This document shows, piece by piece, positions 34,800-47,200 of a DNA stretch of 64,000 nucleotides (positions are counted from its first letter, which is position 1; each line of letters starts with the position of its first letter). Location of the stretch: contig JAFEVB010000029.1 of NCBI GenBank assembly GCA_032629725.1, positions 310,001-374,000 of the forward strand, given 5' to 3'. Under the pieces are notes generated by a model, which was not told the DNA's origin, made no database searches, and saw nothing but the letters and a program-made list of their open reading frames with translations. The position numbers and the translations under genes were made by a program. This stretch comes from Gremmenia infestans. Its lineage: Eukaryota; Ascomycota; Leotiomycetes; Helotiales; Hamatocanthoscyphaceae.

Positions 34800-35882
34800 G
34801 ATGGGGACAATGCAGTTGGTTGTATGACAGAGGTTGTTCGGGCTTCTGTCGCGCCAACAATATTCTCGTTGATTGTTGGAAAATCTTAGAGCCTATTTCA
34901 AAGGGTGCTGTGTAGCAGGGGTGCAGGTAGAAATGCTGGGATGTGCAATTAGAGGCGCAATGCACATGAATCCCTGCGTTTGGTTACGTTGCACGACACG
35001 ACAGCGGATAAAACGCAAAGGATATTTGGTGCATGTCTATCAACATTGAATCTTACTTTATCATTATCTCGTCCTCCAGGCTACAGTACTCCGTACAGCC
35101 ATGCCATGGCCATGCTCATAATGCATGCAAGCGGAAGTTGCGCTAAACCTTACCTCACTTTACCGTTTCTCGAAACGCGTTAAATCTTAGCGCTTTAGAT
35201 GAGCTAAAGGGTTTGATTGACAACACTTGCACTTCCAGTTGCATCCGTTCTTCCCTTTGTCCACGTCTCTCCTTCAAGAATTCCATTACACTGCCTTACG
35301 TTGTCCCCCCGAGAGACAATCCTGAGTGTACATAGATAAGATAGGAGCCTTCTGGACTATGCCATGCAGCAACCCGCTTGAACTTTATTCTTGTGTTTGA
35401 TCGTTACGAGTAATCGTCCACCAATCCAGCCAACCGATCCCCCAGTCTACCCCCCCCCCACTACATCCGAAGGGACAAAAACGCTCAGATAGGATAGGAG
35501 GCCTGTTCTCGCCATTGCTTTGTTTCCGGTTTCATCTTGCAGCTGCCCCCCCCCTGACTTTCGATGATGCGAATGCTTGTATGCGTCTGCAGAGTTCAAC
35601 CTCATTTGAAGCTTTTGGTGGATAGGTAGAAAAGGAGACATACTAACATAACAGTAAGGATATTGCTTCTTCCAGTCCACTTCACTTTGTCTTTGTACGT
35701 TTATTCACTTTTGCAAATGCCTCCTCCGTCTGCACATAATGAACTTTGTTCACGTTGGCTAGACTCTTTGAGTTTCCAGCTAAAAGCAATATTGCTGCAC
35801 TCCAACGCATCGCTCTTTCCTTGCAGATCAAAAAAAAATAACGCGAAGCTAACGCGCCGTCTTCTCTATTTAGGTTCCACTC
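34800..35882. other. Intergenic, no gene seen
   Basis: Divergent promoters of RVB2 and the coiled-coil gene. Contains two C homopolymer runs (near 35450 and 35547) and scattered short frames only. Confidence 0.5.
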
Positions 35883-38800
35883 ATGCCATCTCCAGGACCT
35901 GTCTTCACCATTAAAGGTCTGGCAGCTGAGCGACAACACCATCTTCCGCTTCCTCTACTTCCTCCACTTCCACCTCCCCAACAAAATCCATACGATCAGT
36001 TTGTTCCAACATCCACGAATGAGTCTTCCTATCACGACATGAGAAGCCCTGGCTACGGGGGGAGATCCAGGTCACCGCCACGCCGGCGTTCGCCACCACG
36101 AGGCCCCCGAATCAGTGACAGATATACATCTGACCCTGTCCATCCTCGTGAGGCCCGCCGTGACAGTCGCGATAGAGATCGAGACAGGGATAGGAATAGG
36201 GACAGAGATAGAGAATGGGATAGAGACAGAAGACGAGAGCGTTCACGATCGCCACCAGGGTACACCACAATACGGCCTTCACATCGCGAAGAGGACCGCC
36301 AGTCCAGCCACGGCCGCTTTGCTCAATCGTCCCCTAGGCCGCAGCATCTTTCCACCAATGGTGAGTCATATCCATGACTTTACACGTCTTGATTCATAAT
36401 ATACAACTCTTGTCTCGTACCTTTAAAGTCTAAAACAACTATTTCCCCCCAAGGTCCTTGCAACCCGTTCGTTAACAATCATTAGGATCCAGTGCAGCAT
36501 CAAGCCCTCATCCGCTACCTGATCAACCACAAGCCCCAAAAGTGAACTCGCCAGCCCAATCAGTACCGGCGCCGGCGCCGGCAAAGACTTCATTGTCAGC
36601 GCCAGTTATAACAATGGCCCAGGCTACTGCATCAGTGGCGTCTCCTGCAATGACTGCTCCAAGTATTAACCCTAAATTTCATTCTCCAGCTGCCACTCCC
36701 GTTGTCACTCCTGTCGCTGCACCGGATGAGGTGCATATGGCTATTGTGGCCACTTTCGGAGAAATCTTCAAACAATTTGGAGACCAGGCGATAGATACTG
36801 CTCTCTTCAAACAGAAGAAGATAGCTGCCGAAAAAGAGAAGGAGAAATGCCTAAGTGAGTACTTGAAAAGCAAGGAGAACCATGCGAAGTATCCGGCGCT
36901 CGAAGAATCGCAGAGAAGGGCAAGAGAGCGCGCTGAGAAGCAATTAAAACTCTTGAGTGATCAGCTGAAGACACAGAATGACTCTCTTGCATCTATAGCC
37001 ATGTCGGCCGCATCAAAGATCCCAGCTATCTTAGCACAGGCTTCTGGAGTCACAGGTGATGATAGCAAGCTTAGGAATCGTTGCGATGATTTGCAAAAGC
37101 GATGCGATGACTTCCATGAGCAGCTTCAGACCCAGAAGAAGCTCTTTGAGGACGAGAAGAAGTCTCGAGAGCTGCTTGAAAAGAAGGTCTTAGAACTTGA
37201 GTCGATAAGCAAGACCGCAAAGCAGACACTAGTAGAAGCGGACGCACGTCAATCCAAATTCGAAACCGATACACGTTCTGAAAGCGCGAGAAGAGCTACA
37301 GCTATTCAAGACGTTAACGACCGTGTCGTCCAATTGTCTCGAGAGTCAGTCGATCTGAAGCAAAAGCTACAGGACGAACTCTCAAGGCGTCTTGCCGACT
37401 TGTCAGATGTCAAGGGTGAGCTGGACAAAGTTAGGAAAGAAAGCGCAGAAAGTCTGGCTGCTTTAGCGAACCGGATTACGCCTTTAGCCGACGGTATAGG
37501 AAAGATTGATACTGTGGACCGCAAAGTCAATGGCGTGCAGAACAGCCTGGCTGATTGGACGGTATCCTCATTCAAGTACCGAGCACAATTAAAGAGTTGG
37601 AAGAAGGATATAGAGTCAGATGTTGCAAATACCCGAGAACTTACAAGGTCCGTGAACGATACTCTAGAGCAGGAGTTAGCTGCTCTCAAGCAGGATGTAA
37701 CTCGCTTGGCTCCCAAATCTACTACACCAGCTGCAGACATCCCTACGAATCCGAATCTATTACAATCGATCCAAGTTATCAAGAGCGACGTTACGCACCT
37801 TCAAGACGAAATGAAGAACCTGGACTTAAGTAGTCTAACGAAGAGAGTATCCGCTTGCGAGCAGAGTGCCAAGACATTCGTTAAACACTCGACACATAAC
37901 GAGGCTCCAAATGAATTGGACAAGGTGCATGAAAGTCTTGCTAGCCAAAAGGAGGAGTTGAAGTCTCTAAGCAACAAAGTCAGCATTCAACAAACAAATG
38001 CAAGAAACAACATAACCCCAAGTACAGCAAATTTGTCGAGGCTAGAGCAGCGCCTATCGAAAATAGAGACTCAGCTAGCGTCGGGAACCCAGACTTCAAA
38101 AGCCTCCTCAACCTTGCCTTCGAATATAGTCGATACATCCGCGAAGTTCACACAACAATTTGGAACACTTGAGAACAAGCTTGCGTTGCTGCCGAGTAAA
38201 GACTGGGTCCATAAAGAGGTGCAGGATGAGGTTAATACTCAGCAAGACGCAGCTGCTGAGATCTTTGTTACTCGTTTGGCCAAAGTCGAACTTCGGGCCA
38301 ATGAAACCGAGCGAAAGGTTGGAAGTATTGAGACAAACCTCGCCGGTCTACAGGGAACTTTGTCGCCTCTGCCGGACCAGGTCGAATACTTAAAGCGCCA
38401 AATACCCTCACTTGGTGCTAGCTCTAGCGCTGAACTTGGAGCCCTTGTCAACACCGCCGTTCAAGAGGCTACTGTCGCAATCGATAAGAAGCATACAGAA
38501 GCCGTTACTGCTGTACAGGTCGGGGTCCAAAATGAGCTTTGGAAACAGAACGGCGTCTATAGTCAGATTGATTCGATTGGGATAGCCTGCTCGAATTTGG
38601 ATCATCGATATAATAACATCCTCACTACTGATATACATAGAGCTATAGTCGACCAAATAACCCAAGACCATTTCCCTGAAATTCAACGGATCTCGCCGCT
38701 TGAAAACTTGATCAAAGCAACTGCTAGTCAAGTTTCAGATCTTGAAAAGGCCGTCAAGAATATTGAGTCGCAGTCAGCAGTAAATTCCGAGACTAGGTTG

Positions 38801-39415
38801 CATGAAGTCGAAAATGCACAGACCGTCTTTAGGACCGCAATCAAAGCTGTCGATGATAAAGTTAAGAGCATCGAGACAACAGTGGCAAACTTCAAGCCCC
38901 ACGGTCTCGAGATGGAAGTGTTCCATAACGACATTACCACCCTGAGTAAGAAGATCGCCAACCTAAAAACTGAGAACAGCGACAAGATTTCGGAGCTCTC
39001 ACATAAAGTTGAGAAAGTCGAGGTTGATATTCAGAACCTCTCGGAAGATCACTTGAAAAAGCAAACAGACGTGGCGAATAAGTTCGCGGAATATGAAATA
39101 AACTTGCGGCGCGGCATAAACGCTGTTGTCACCAAAGCTCGCCCTTCCCACAACTCTACGGACCGGAAGTCTGTACCTACACTTAATGGGACTGCGCATA
39201 AGAAGCGTAAACTCGATAACAATGGTCACTTATCACACTCTCCCGCCTCATCATCATCATTCTCGAAATCCAACGGAACTTCGCGTACCAGCCCAATCAG
39301 CAAGAAACGTCAGGGTCGTCGACACTGGCCAAACGAAGACCTCTATGAGAACGATGATGACGACGAGGTGGCTCAGCCGTCACTTGTGGATGATGCTTCG
39401 GATGGGGATGATTGA
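35883..39415 (+). CDS. RS/RD-headed coiled-coil protein of unknown function (1,135 aa)
   Basis: Exons 35883-36360 and 36486-39415, with a 125-bp intron and phase 1; total 3,408 nt. The first 160 residues include a proline run, RSRSPPRRRSPPR and a long alternating Arg-Asp tract (DRDRDRDRNRDRDRE), as in splicing-associated RS/RD proteins. Next comes a Pro/Ala/Ser segment. From about residue 240 to 1030 the sequence is a near-continuous heptad-rich coiled coil (KSRELLEKKVLELESISKT, LSHKVEKVEVDIQNLSEDH). The tail has a basic cluster (HKKRKL), a serine run, KKRQGRRHWP and an acidic end. A nuclear scaffold is a reasonable guess. No enzymatic motif; I do not recognise a named family. Confidence 0.8.
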
Positions 39416-40786
39416 TTCATTGATGGATGGATGGATCTTCTTCCGGGATCATTGACGGAGTTGGGATCTATGGCGGGGTGGGGACTTCTATCCAACTTGC
39501 TTACTCGCTTCCTCACACATTTCCTCTTTCCAATTTTGTTTGCGTACCTTTCTTTTCCTTGAACCAAAAAGATACCCATTGCTTTTAGTTGCTACCTGGG
39601 GCGGGGGGTTTGGGCGCGTGCGTTATCTTACTTTGCTTTACATTGCATCACACTACATTGCATCACACAAGGATCAAGGGGCCGGAGTTTGTTTATACGT
39701 GCGTCTCTTATGGACCTGGACCTTGACGGCGTGAGTTTGCATTGCGATTCGACAAGTAGCGGGATAGTCTGGCAGTTTCCGTAAGGGATGAGCTGAGATG
39801 AGAGAAGATGATTTGCAAATATGGAAGTGGACGTGGAACGAAGTGTGCCTTGATTATAAAAATTGGATGGATGGATATACATATTTAATGAACGAACGAA
39901 CGAATGCAATAATGATTCAAACATCTACCATATCTATATCTATTCCGCTTCATTCGTGGATCTAGTTAGTTCACTAGTGATTCTGAGCTAAGATTCAGAT
40001 TTACTATTTACATAGGAATCACTCTAGATTCCTAAATAGACTAGGTTATACAGAATCTATCTCGTAAATAACTAAGGATGTATTTCACTACTATATATCA
40101 GCTCTAGTAGTATCAGCGCCAGCTCTCTTGCTCTTTACTGCAACTAAACTAGCATAGCATTACCTGATTTATCCCTAGCTTGCTCTTAATTCTCTATCCT
40201 TACAACCTTACCTAGCTCTTAACCCTGATCTAGCTAAGTAGCTACAGTCTGTTACGGTTCGGTAGAGTATTAATTCGAATTCGAAGCGTTTTATCAACTA
40301 AGACAACTATGAAGAGTAAAGCTTATAGTATGTAAATAGGAAGTTGGATTGGGAGTGAATAGAATAGCCTGAAGGGCACGGACCAGGTGCCTAAGCGAGG
40401 GGAGGCTCTAGCGCTAGTGCCTTGAAGGTTAACGTGACAAAAATAGACTAGTATTCCTTAATATAGTATAATTAGTTTGATTATTGACATCCTTAGCTAG
40501 AGATCTATAGATAGATAGATATATAGATATAATAGATGGCTGACTTGAATAGTTCGGGACAGTCAAGTTAATTAGTTTGCAAAAGTGGGGGTGGCCAGGG
40601 AATCGAGTCACGTGCTACTATATAGGTCTAGGTATCGCTCGGTATGGAAGGGGAGAAAAGAAGTCTGTTTATTTCCCAAGTACTAGTAATATATCTAAAG
40701 AAGAGAAGTAGTAGATAAGAGAAGTTAACTATACAACCTCATAGATGCTTTAGGAAGTAATACACTCCACGGACTAGACACCAGCA
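39416..40786. other. AT-rich, transposon-scarred intergenic region
   Basis: From about 39950 to 40780 the sequence turns AT-rich with many TA and CTAG steps, unlike the flanking genes. That is the look of DNA mutated by repeat-induced point mutation. It includes a solo LTR relic (40250-40439) and short tandem motifs (ATGGATGG at 39421, GAACGAAC at 39891, GATAGATAGATATATAGATATA near 40507). No gene. Confidence 0.55.
40250..40439 (+). mobile_element. Degraded solo LTR, second copy
   Basis: Starts TGTTACGGTTCGGTAGAG and ends TGACA, 190 bp. It shares GAAGGGCACGGACC...TAAGCGAG...CTCTAGCGC with the other two copies. It is longer than they are and diverged, and no target duplication is preserved (CAGTC before, AAAAT after). 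Confidence 0.65.
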
Positions 40787-41875
40787 TTAAAGCTCCTCAG
40801 GGGCTCTCGGAGTATCAAGATGAACAAGACCACTTTTTTCTTTTCTCCTCTTGCCAATCTCCCTATCTTCATCCTCGGAACGCTCCACGATGCCCCACGC
40901 ACACGTCCACCGCGCAACGTCTTCCTGTAGCGTACGGCGATCTATATGGACTGATGGCAAACACTGTTCCACGGAATACAAACCACACTTTATATGAGCT
41001 GAATTGGCGTGCTGGAACAGACATTCATTCAGCGTTGCCGGAGTATGTCGGAAGTGCTCGCCTTGTGCGGCGATAAATTCCGCGCGCTCGGACTTGGTGT
41101 TTGTGTGCTCGATAAGGTGGATGAAGCAGGCAGGGGAGAGTTTCAGGATGCTGTTAAAGAGACGCCAGTATCGTGGTCCTTCTTCGCCCCAGGCTAGCTT
41201 GTCGAGGGATCGAAGAGGCATGCCGTGGTAGTCTTGTACGGTCCGGTTGGAGGGGAAAAGGTCGAGTTCGATAGCGAGTTTGATGTGGTAGACTAGTTCG
41301 CTGAGATCATGCACTGCATTATCGGAGAATGTACGCACGAGACGCATGCGTAGATCATCAGGCGTGCTTGGGAAGTCGGGATCGAATTGAGTGTATGCTT
41401 GGTCGTGGAACAGGTTCGTGTACGTCCAATAGTTGTACACAGCTCGATGCACGCGTAGTCTTTCATGGCTGCGGAGCAGACGGCGATGATGAGACCCAAA
41501 ACGCCATCGGAGGCGCGGGTACAGCTCAACCCATTTCTCGGCCACCTTGCCGTACTCGACCATCCTCTTCATCAGCTCAAGGGTCAGCTTGGGCTTATCT
41601 TCCACTTCGAGGATTCGCTCGACCATGTTTGTACGACGGAACTCGGTACCCATAGGTCTGCGACTCTTTTCGGGTTCTTTGCTTAGAACAAGCTTGACAA
41701 GCTCGGGGAGAGGGCCATATGAATTGTGCATGGCCTGTTCGAGGATTGGCATGCGGCGGCCAAGGAGGGTGTGGTAGTGTTTCTTTGAGGTTTGCGCGAG
41801 GTGAAGCGCGTCTTGGATGTTGGTGTATTCGTAGATCTTCTGAAGGAGCTCTGTGGAGAGACTGTTGATCGACAT
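40787..41875 (-). CDS. F-box protein (362 aa)
   Basis: Single exon. Residues 1-45 (SINSLSTELLQKIYEYTNIQDALHLAQTSKKHY) fit an F-box, the Skp1-binding helix bundle of SCF ubiquitin ligases. The remainder is a helical, Arg/His-rich region with no Kelch, WD or LRR repeat that I can see (LRMRLVRTFSDNAVHDLSELVYH, CLFQHANSAHIK). This layout is common in large lineage-expanded F-box families of filamentous fungi. The substrate is unknown. It sits next to the AT-rich segment and is followed by another F-box gene on the opposite strand. Confidence 0.8.
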   Translation of the reverse strand: MSINSLSTELLQKIYEYTNIQDALHLAQTSKKHYHTLLGRRMPILEQAMHNSYGPLPELVKLVLSKEPEKSRRPMGTEFRRTNMVERILEVEDKPKLTLELMKRMVEYGKVAEKWVELYPRLRWRFGSHHRRLLRSHERLRVHRAVYNYWTYTNLFHDQAYTQFDPDFPSTPDDLRMRLVRTFSDNAVHDLSELVYHIKLAIELDLFPSNRTVQDYHGMPLRSLDKLAWGEEGPRYWRLFNSILKLSPACFIHLIEHTNTKSERAEFIAAQGEHFRHTPATLNECLFQHANSAHIKCGLYSVEQCLPSVHIDRRTLQEDVARWTCAWGIVERSEDEDREIGKRRKEKSGLVHLDTPRAPEEL

Positions 41876-42584
41876 CTTGGCTTGTAATTTACTATAGCTG
41901 GATTAGCAATTGTGCAATGAATTGTTCTCATGACTCACTTCTATTTTTGTATATTGTTTTCTGCTTTCTTGCTTCGTCTGTTGAAGCACCTCTGGTCAAT
42001 GATAATGACCTCTTCTATCTCCTCTGGCGTCTTACGCCCCTCTTTCATACAATGGAATGCTCAAGTAACAAAATTTGGTATCGATTCGATCGATCAGGTA
42101 CGCAATAAAGCGTATACCGTGGTGACAGCTGTGTAAACAACCACCAACGGCGCGGAGAATCAAAAGAACTAGCTCTCAACCCCCCCGCCATTGGGGGTAT
42201 AAAAAGAACAGACGGCATCGTTCGATGCTCTGCAGCTTAAGGATGCCAGTCGCATGGGACTGAGACGCTGTGGTTGAATCATGATTGTTGTGGTTGAAGA
42301 AGAGAGATTGAAATGAAGCTCCGAGATGAAGTACGAGTAAGGGGAGGTCAGTGCTTTGATTAGTCATCTGTACACTAGGGTAAGTGAGTCAAACCATTTG
42401 ATTCAACCTCGACTCAACCGCCACTTCTAAATATTTCGCACATTTCCTTTTCTTATCTCAAGTTTTCACACAATTCGGAATTTGGAAAGAACTACAAATC
42501 TGAATGTCATTTTGAAGTCGAAAATTCCTAGTCCAAGAAACTCATAGTTTTATACTGGATTATCCATACTTTACCACCCTGGAT
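41876..42584. other. Intergenic between two divergent F-box genes
   Basis: No gene seen. Carries both promoters; the last 150 bp before 42585 are AT-rich leader sequence. Confidence 0.5.
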
Positions 42585-43190
42585 ATGGCGGGAGAGAACA
42601 TCAAAGAACAGACCATTCCTATACTCGACTCTAAGAGCAGTAACAAAACCTTTGCTGAAACTATCAACGGGGTCCAAAACTCTCTAAATGGGCAAGATCT
42701 CGGGCCTAGTCATGAGGAAGATGTTGTACCATCCATCTCCCAAAATATCGAATCCACAGAAATGCAAATCTGTGCGACAGAGCACAGTCTGCCCACACCA
42801 CAGAAGAAGATTTCTATGCAAACCTTACCTACCGAAATTCTCATGGCCATTGTGGCTAATATGGACGGACCTACATCAGCCTGTCTAGGTTTAACATGTA
42901 GCAGAATTTACTCTGTCCACTTTGCGCTCAAGGGCCGAGTTCGCTTGAACCGCAAGTCAAATCGTCAATCTCGATCATGGATCTTCGCAGAGGAAATTGC
43001 TCTCAAATACCTGATTGAAGGTTGGATGGAGAAACGCAAATATTCGTTTTGCCTAAAGCACTTTATCTACGTACCTAAAGGATCTGCATGGTCCCTCTGG
43101 AATTGGATGCCATCTGAAATGAACAGCGAGGAGTACGCTAAGGCTTGTAAGAGGAGAAGGCTACTTACAAGGCGCGGGATTTGGCAATAG
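42585..43190 (+). CDS. F-box-like protein (201 aa)
   Basis: Begins MAGENIKEQTIPILDSK. Residues 1-75 look disordered. Residues 80-120 (LPTEILMAIVANMDGPTSACLGLTCSRIY) are an F-box-like motif. A Trp/Lys-rich region with WIFAEEIALKYLIEGWM follows. The open frame stops at 43190. A second protein-like frame follows immediately (GGEKAIGETAGKAQQMLAI...DFERMHELIGYAQKAQ). An intron at 43147-43205 would join the two in frame and end the gene at 43396; the donor GTAAGA is good but no strong branch site is visible. I report the shorter form. Confidence 0.65.
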   Translation: MAGENIKEQTIPILDSKSSNKTFAETINGVQNSLNGQDLGPSHEEDVVPSISQNIESTEMQICATEHSLPTPQKKISMQTLPTEILMAIVANMDGPTSACLGLTCSRIYSVHFALKGRVRLNRKSNRQSRSWIFAEEIALKYLIEGWMEKRKYSFCLKHFIYVPKGSAWSLWNWMPSEMNSEEYAKACKRRRLLTRRGIWQ

Positions 43191-45138
43191 GAGTAGGAGC
43201 AAGAGTGGAAAGTGGTGGAGAAATGGGCGGGGAAAAGGCAATTGGTGAGACAGCGGGAAAGGCTCAGCAAATGTTGGCTATAGCGACGCAGAACTCGAAG
43301 GGTACACCAAAGGACTTTGAGAGGATGCATGAGTTAATCGGGTATGCTCAGAAAGCGCAGAAGGACGGCTTAATCAAGAAGTGGAATGGTATGTGACCAT
43401 ACATATCATATGGTCACTTTGTTACGACGAACACTGTCAGATTTCGAAAAATGCACCTGCCTAGCCACCCATCTCTTCACCTAAGACCAGTTGCGTTACA
43501 TGTCATTACCTGACACCAAATAAAATTCGCACAAGGGCAAAAATAGTTGAAACACAACGGAATAGACTAGAGATATGTGAAGCAGAAAGTTGCCTGCAGT
43601 ACACCTAGCATCTATCTGATCCGAACACTTCACATCTCGGTTGCCTTCCCATGTACAAAAGTAATTACTCGTAACAAAACCCATACAAACACTCACACTT
43701 AAGCTTTACACTTACACCACCCTCCTTCCACAACACCTCCCCCTCGATAATGTTCGCCTCCTGAACATTCACAGCAATAACAATAGCAATAGTCATACGC
43801 GCCCGTACAGAAAAAGAAGCCGATTCATCGATTCCGCAACCCCAGAAACCTAGTCCGTGCTGGCTCTCCGCGAAGCGGCATTTGATTTGAAACGAACCGG
43901 CCATAGGCCCTTGCACGCTGTGAGACGCCGGCGAGGGGGGGCCCTGTGGCAGTTGTTTGGTGGTGCCGTCTGTTTACCAGTGGCGCTGGAGGCTGAAGTA
44001 GGTAGCTTTTCTCGAGAGGGGCTGTTGGGGAAGGGGTGGTTATAGAGAGGCGATGGTGGAGTTGAAGATGAGAATGGATGTGCTGGTGGGGAGGCAGACG
44101 CCTGTGCACAGCTGCAGCGGGGAGTTGGTTTGGAGAATAACCGGTAGTGATCTTTGCTCCGATGCAGGGTCCGTTGACTACTGCTTCTACTTTTGCAAGC
44201 GGTGCAAGGAGTACGGGGGAGTGAGAGAGTCAGATAGTATTTTATGTAGAGATTGTAAAGACGACTGTAGCCTAGCTATAGAAAGCCAACGTGTATTTAC
44301 AAAACGACGAGTGTTAAATACAGAGAGCATACATGGCATGGCTTGTATACCAAATACTAGGAGATACATAAGAACGCTTGAGAGCTCTACTTTATTCTAC
44401 TTCCAGTATTACCCCGCTTCCCCGCAATCTCACATATGGGATAAAAATTCCAAAGTTACAGGCAGGCCTAGGTATTCAACTTGAACAGAAAGGCTCACAA
44501 CCACCGTCCACCCCACGTGTTCTTGGCAACACGCAGATCCGAAATGATGGTTACACGAATGATCCTGCTGGGCTGAATCCTGCATACTGAGCCTGAGCCG
44601 GGGGAATTGTCCATGCTGATCGTATCATTCCAGCTTTCGAAAACAAAACCAAAATCAAAAAGAGTTCTCAAGACCTCTTAACCCAAATAAGGAGTTTCGT
44701 ATATATGCCATGTCTCCTTAATTCCTGGATTACTTTACTTTGTACATGCAGTGGTGGGGCGGGTCAGATGATGATGAGATGTGGAGAAAGCAAGTTCAAT
44801 TGAGAAAACGCCAGCGCCACAATGATGCCTATGGTAACGTCTGAAATAGTGGAGAACAATAGCGATATGCAACAAAACCCCCCCGAGAGGATTATGGGCT
44901 TTCTAGTCAATGCGCAGCTGAATACGCCTCTTGCTCGCAGGCGATATGCAGGATAATGGATGGGAATAACCTCAAGACCCACTAGGGCAATATCAAAGCG
45001 TTGTGTAGTGGGTGTAGTGTATCAATGGCAGAGATAGGGCTATGGGGGTATACATTCTCCATTCCTACAACCGACTTTGCGAAATGCTCGAATACTTTTC
45101 CCAGACACCAAACGCCACGACATGCCACTTTGATCTTC
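43191..45138. other. Mostly non-coding; unresolved small-protein signal
   Basis: After the F-box gene there is no clear gene. On the minus strand at 44230-43665 several frames look partly coding (VEAVVNGPCIGAKI, LCTGVCLPTSTS, IKCRFAESQHGLGFWGCGID). They do not assemble into one splice-consistent product by eye. The rest (44250-45138) shows nothing. Confidence 0.35.
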
Positions 45139-46194
45139 TCAAGCAAATAACGTCCCTGTATCCAGCTCATCGACCTTCGCTTTGCGTCCCCCATTAGTCC
45201 TGAGACCCAACTCTCCCTTCTTCGCAAGCCTCTCCACTCCCTGCTCAGCCCTCTGGTTATACCTCCCCGCTTTCTTGAGACGGATCTCACTCCTCACTTG
45301 GTTAGGCGACACGAACTCCTTATTCTCATAGATAATCGGGCCCCCAAAACTCCCCTCCTGAATAACAATCGGCGTGAGAACAAATCTCGGTCCGATCTCA
45401 ACTAAACTAATCTCCGTCTCCTTCCCATCAGCATTCTTCTTTACTTTCGGCTTGGCATCAGTACTGTCGGTGGAAGTAGAGATTTTCGACGGCTCCGTCT
45501 CGCTGATCTGGTAGTTCCGGATCCAGATCTTGCCATCGGCAAGCGTGAAGCCCATGACGTGGTCGACGAATGGCTTGGCTTTCCGGGCGCCTTTGGGGAC
45601 GCCGAAGATGTGCATGAAGAGCTCTTTAAGTACGCGGAGATGCGGTTCTTTGTCGAAGGAAGCGTCGAAGGAGAGGAGCGGACGAGAGCCTTTGAGGCAG
45701 TTGCCTGTGAAGTGGAGTTCTTCCATTGTGTGTACTAGACGATGTGAGTTGGAGGGGTAACTGGAGGGGTGGAGGGGGTGAAGTACGGTTTTGCATGTGC
45801 ATTTTTACGGTGGGTCCATTGGGTGCTTTGCTCATCCAGAGGTAGAGATCTTTGCCTTTGCGGGCTTCGAAGAAGAAGACGTTGTTGCAGTTGTAGAGTT
45901 CTGCGAGTTCGTTGAGTTGGTAGAGCTTAGATTTTGTGTCGAGCTTTGCATCTTTGCGGCTGTGGGGTAATAGGGAGGCAAGATCATTCAAGAGATGTCG
46001 ATGTCTGTTTCAAACTACTATTAGCAGCTTCGTGTATGTACATGCGGGGGAAAAGCTTTTGGGGGTGTGCAGTACCTGTAGGTAATTCCTCTCGAAGATA
46101 ATATTAAAACCCTTTGCTTGTTCTTCTTGATCCCATTCGCAGGCGCCTCTTGTTTATCGCCGTTGGACTTCGACAGCGCTTTGTAGGCAGACAT
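45139..46194 (-). CDS. BRX1: Ribosome biogenesis protein BRX1 (310 aa)
   Basis: Brix-domain protein of the nucleolus, needed for early 60S assembly. Exons 46194-46076, 46004-45787 and 45734-45139 total 933 nt; all phases agree. Start MSAYKALSKSNG. Then comes the Brix fold: QRVLILSSRGITYRHRHLLNDL, LLPHSRKDAKLDTKS, CNNVFFFEARKGKDLYLWMS, TVKMHMQNLHTMEELHFTGNCLKGSRPLLSFD, and the late VEIGPRFVLTPIVIQEGSFGG strand. The C-terminal tail is basic. Length and motif order fit BRX1 rather than its relatives RPF1, RPF2 and IMP4. Confidence 0.97.
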
Positions 46195-47200
46195 GGCGTT
46201 GGGTAGAAGGTGAAGCGCTGAGACGAAGCTGTAACGACGTAAAGATGCACAAGATTTCAAAAAAAGGTCGGCGCAAATTGAGGTTCAAAACAATTTCTCT
46301 ATCAAAACCTAATCTTAGCGCCAAAACGTTACCCATCTTTCCTCTTTAGGCCTAGACTATTTTTACCAGCCTTGCGGACGAAGTGAGCTTCGTGGATTTT
46401 GTTATCTTCCTTTCTTTGTTGCTTGTAAAATCTCTCAATGGTGTCTATTTGACGTCGTTTCTTTGTTTGCAATTCTGTCAATAGTGAGGTATACAGGTTA
46501 GATCCGAATATCACATGCCTCGATGAGCGCTCTTTACGCAGCTCTTAGCATTATTCATTGTTGCAGTTCCTCACTTAGGATAATCAATCATGATAAAGAT
46601 ATCTATTACTAAGTATCTTGTTGTGAAAGGGAGTCTAATAAACGGGGCCGTTATTGGTATTTCATACGTCTTGGGATCCGAAGTGATTCATAGCGGTGCC
46701 TGTTGTGTTTGGGAAGCCTAGCGAGGGGTGTGGACAAGGCGGAAAACATATATTTGGGAGGCATGCATGGTCAAGGATCACATTCTCGGATTTGAAAGAG
46801 AGATCTCGGTGAACAAACAGATGTGTGGCACATAATACAATCTAGTAGGGCATTAAGACAAGCGTCTATTAAGAAGCAGGGCATAGCGATCGTTAAAAGG
46901 CATCGACACCCCACTCCAAAGCAGGACTATGACCCCGTACAAAAGAAACGCATCGTAAAAGGCAACGAAAAAAAGACCATCCTTGAAATGACAAGAAAGA
47001 GGACAGTCTAAAGAATCTGATCCCTAAAAGCTAGTCGATCAACTGGGCACCTTGTATGCGCAGCTATTACAGCCTTGGTCCTGAATTTCGTGACTACCCG
47101 CATATGCTCCTGCCATAACATTGTTATAGACGCCTCGCCGCGTATCAACCATCAAACAACCCAAGTATATTCGCTTAGCATAACTTGCGAAAAGAAATCC
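46195..47200. other. Intergenic, no gene seen
   Basis: Promoter of BRX1 and 3' flank of the Rab11 gene. No supported frame. Confidence 0.5.

Noticed and set aside
44960..44976. 17-bp match to the LTR family (ATGGGAATAACCTCAAG)
   Set aside because: The match does not extend on either side, so it may be coincidence or too decayed to call a fourth copy.
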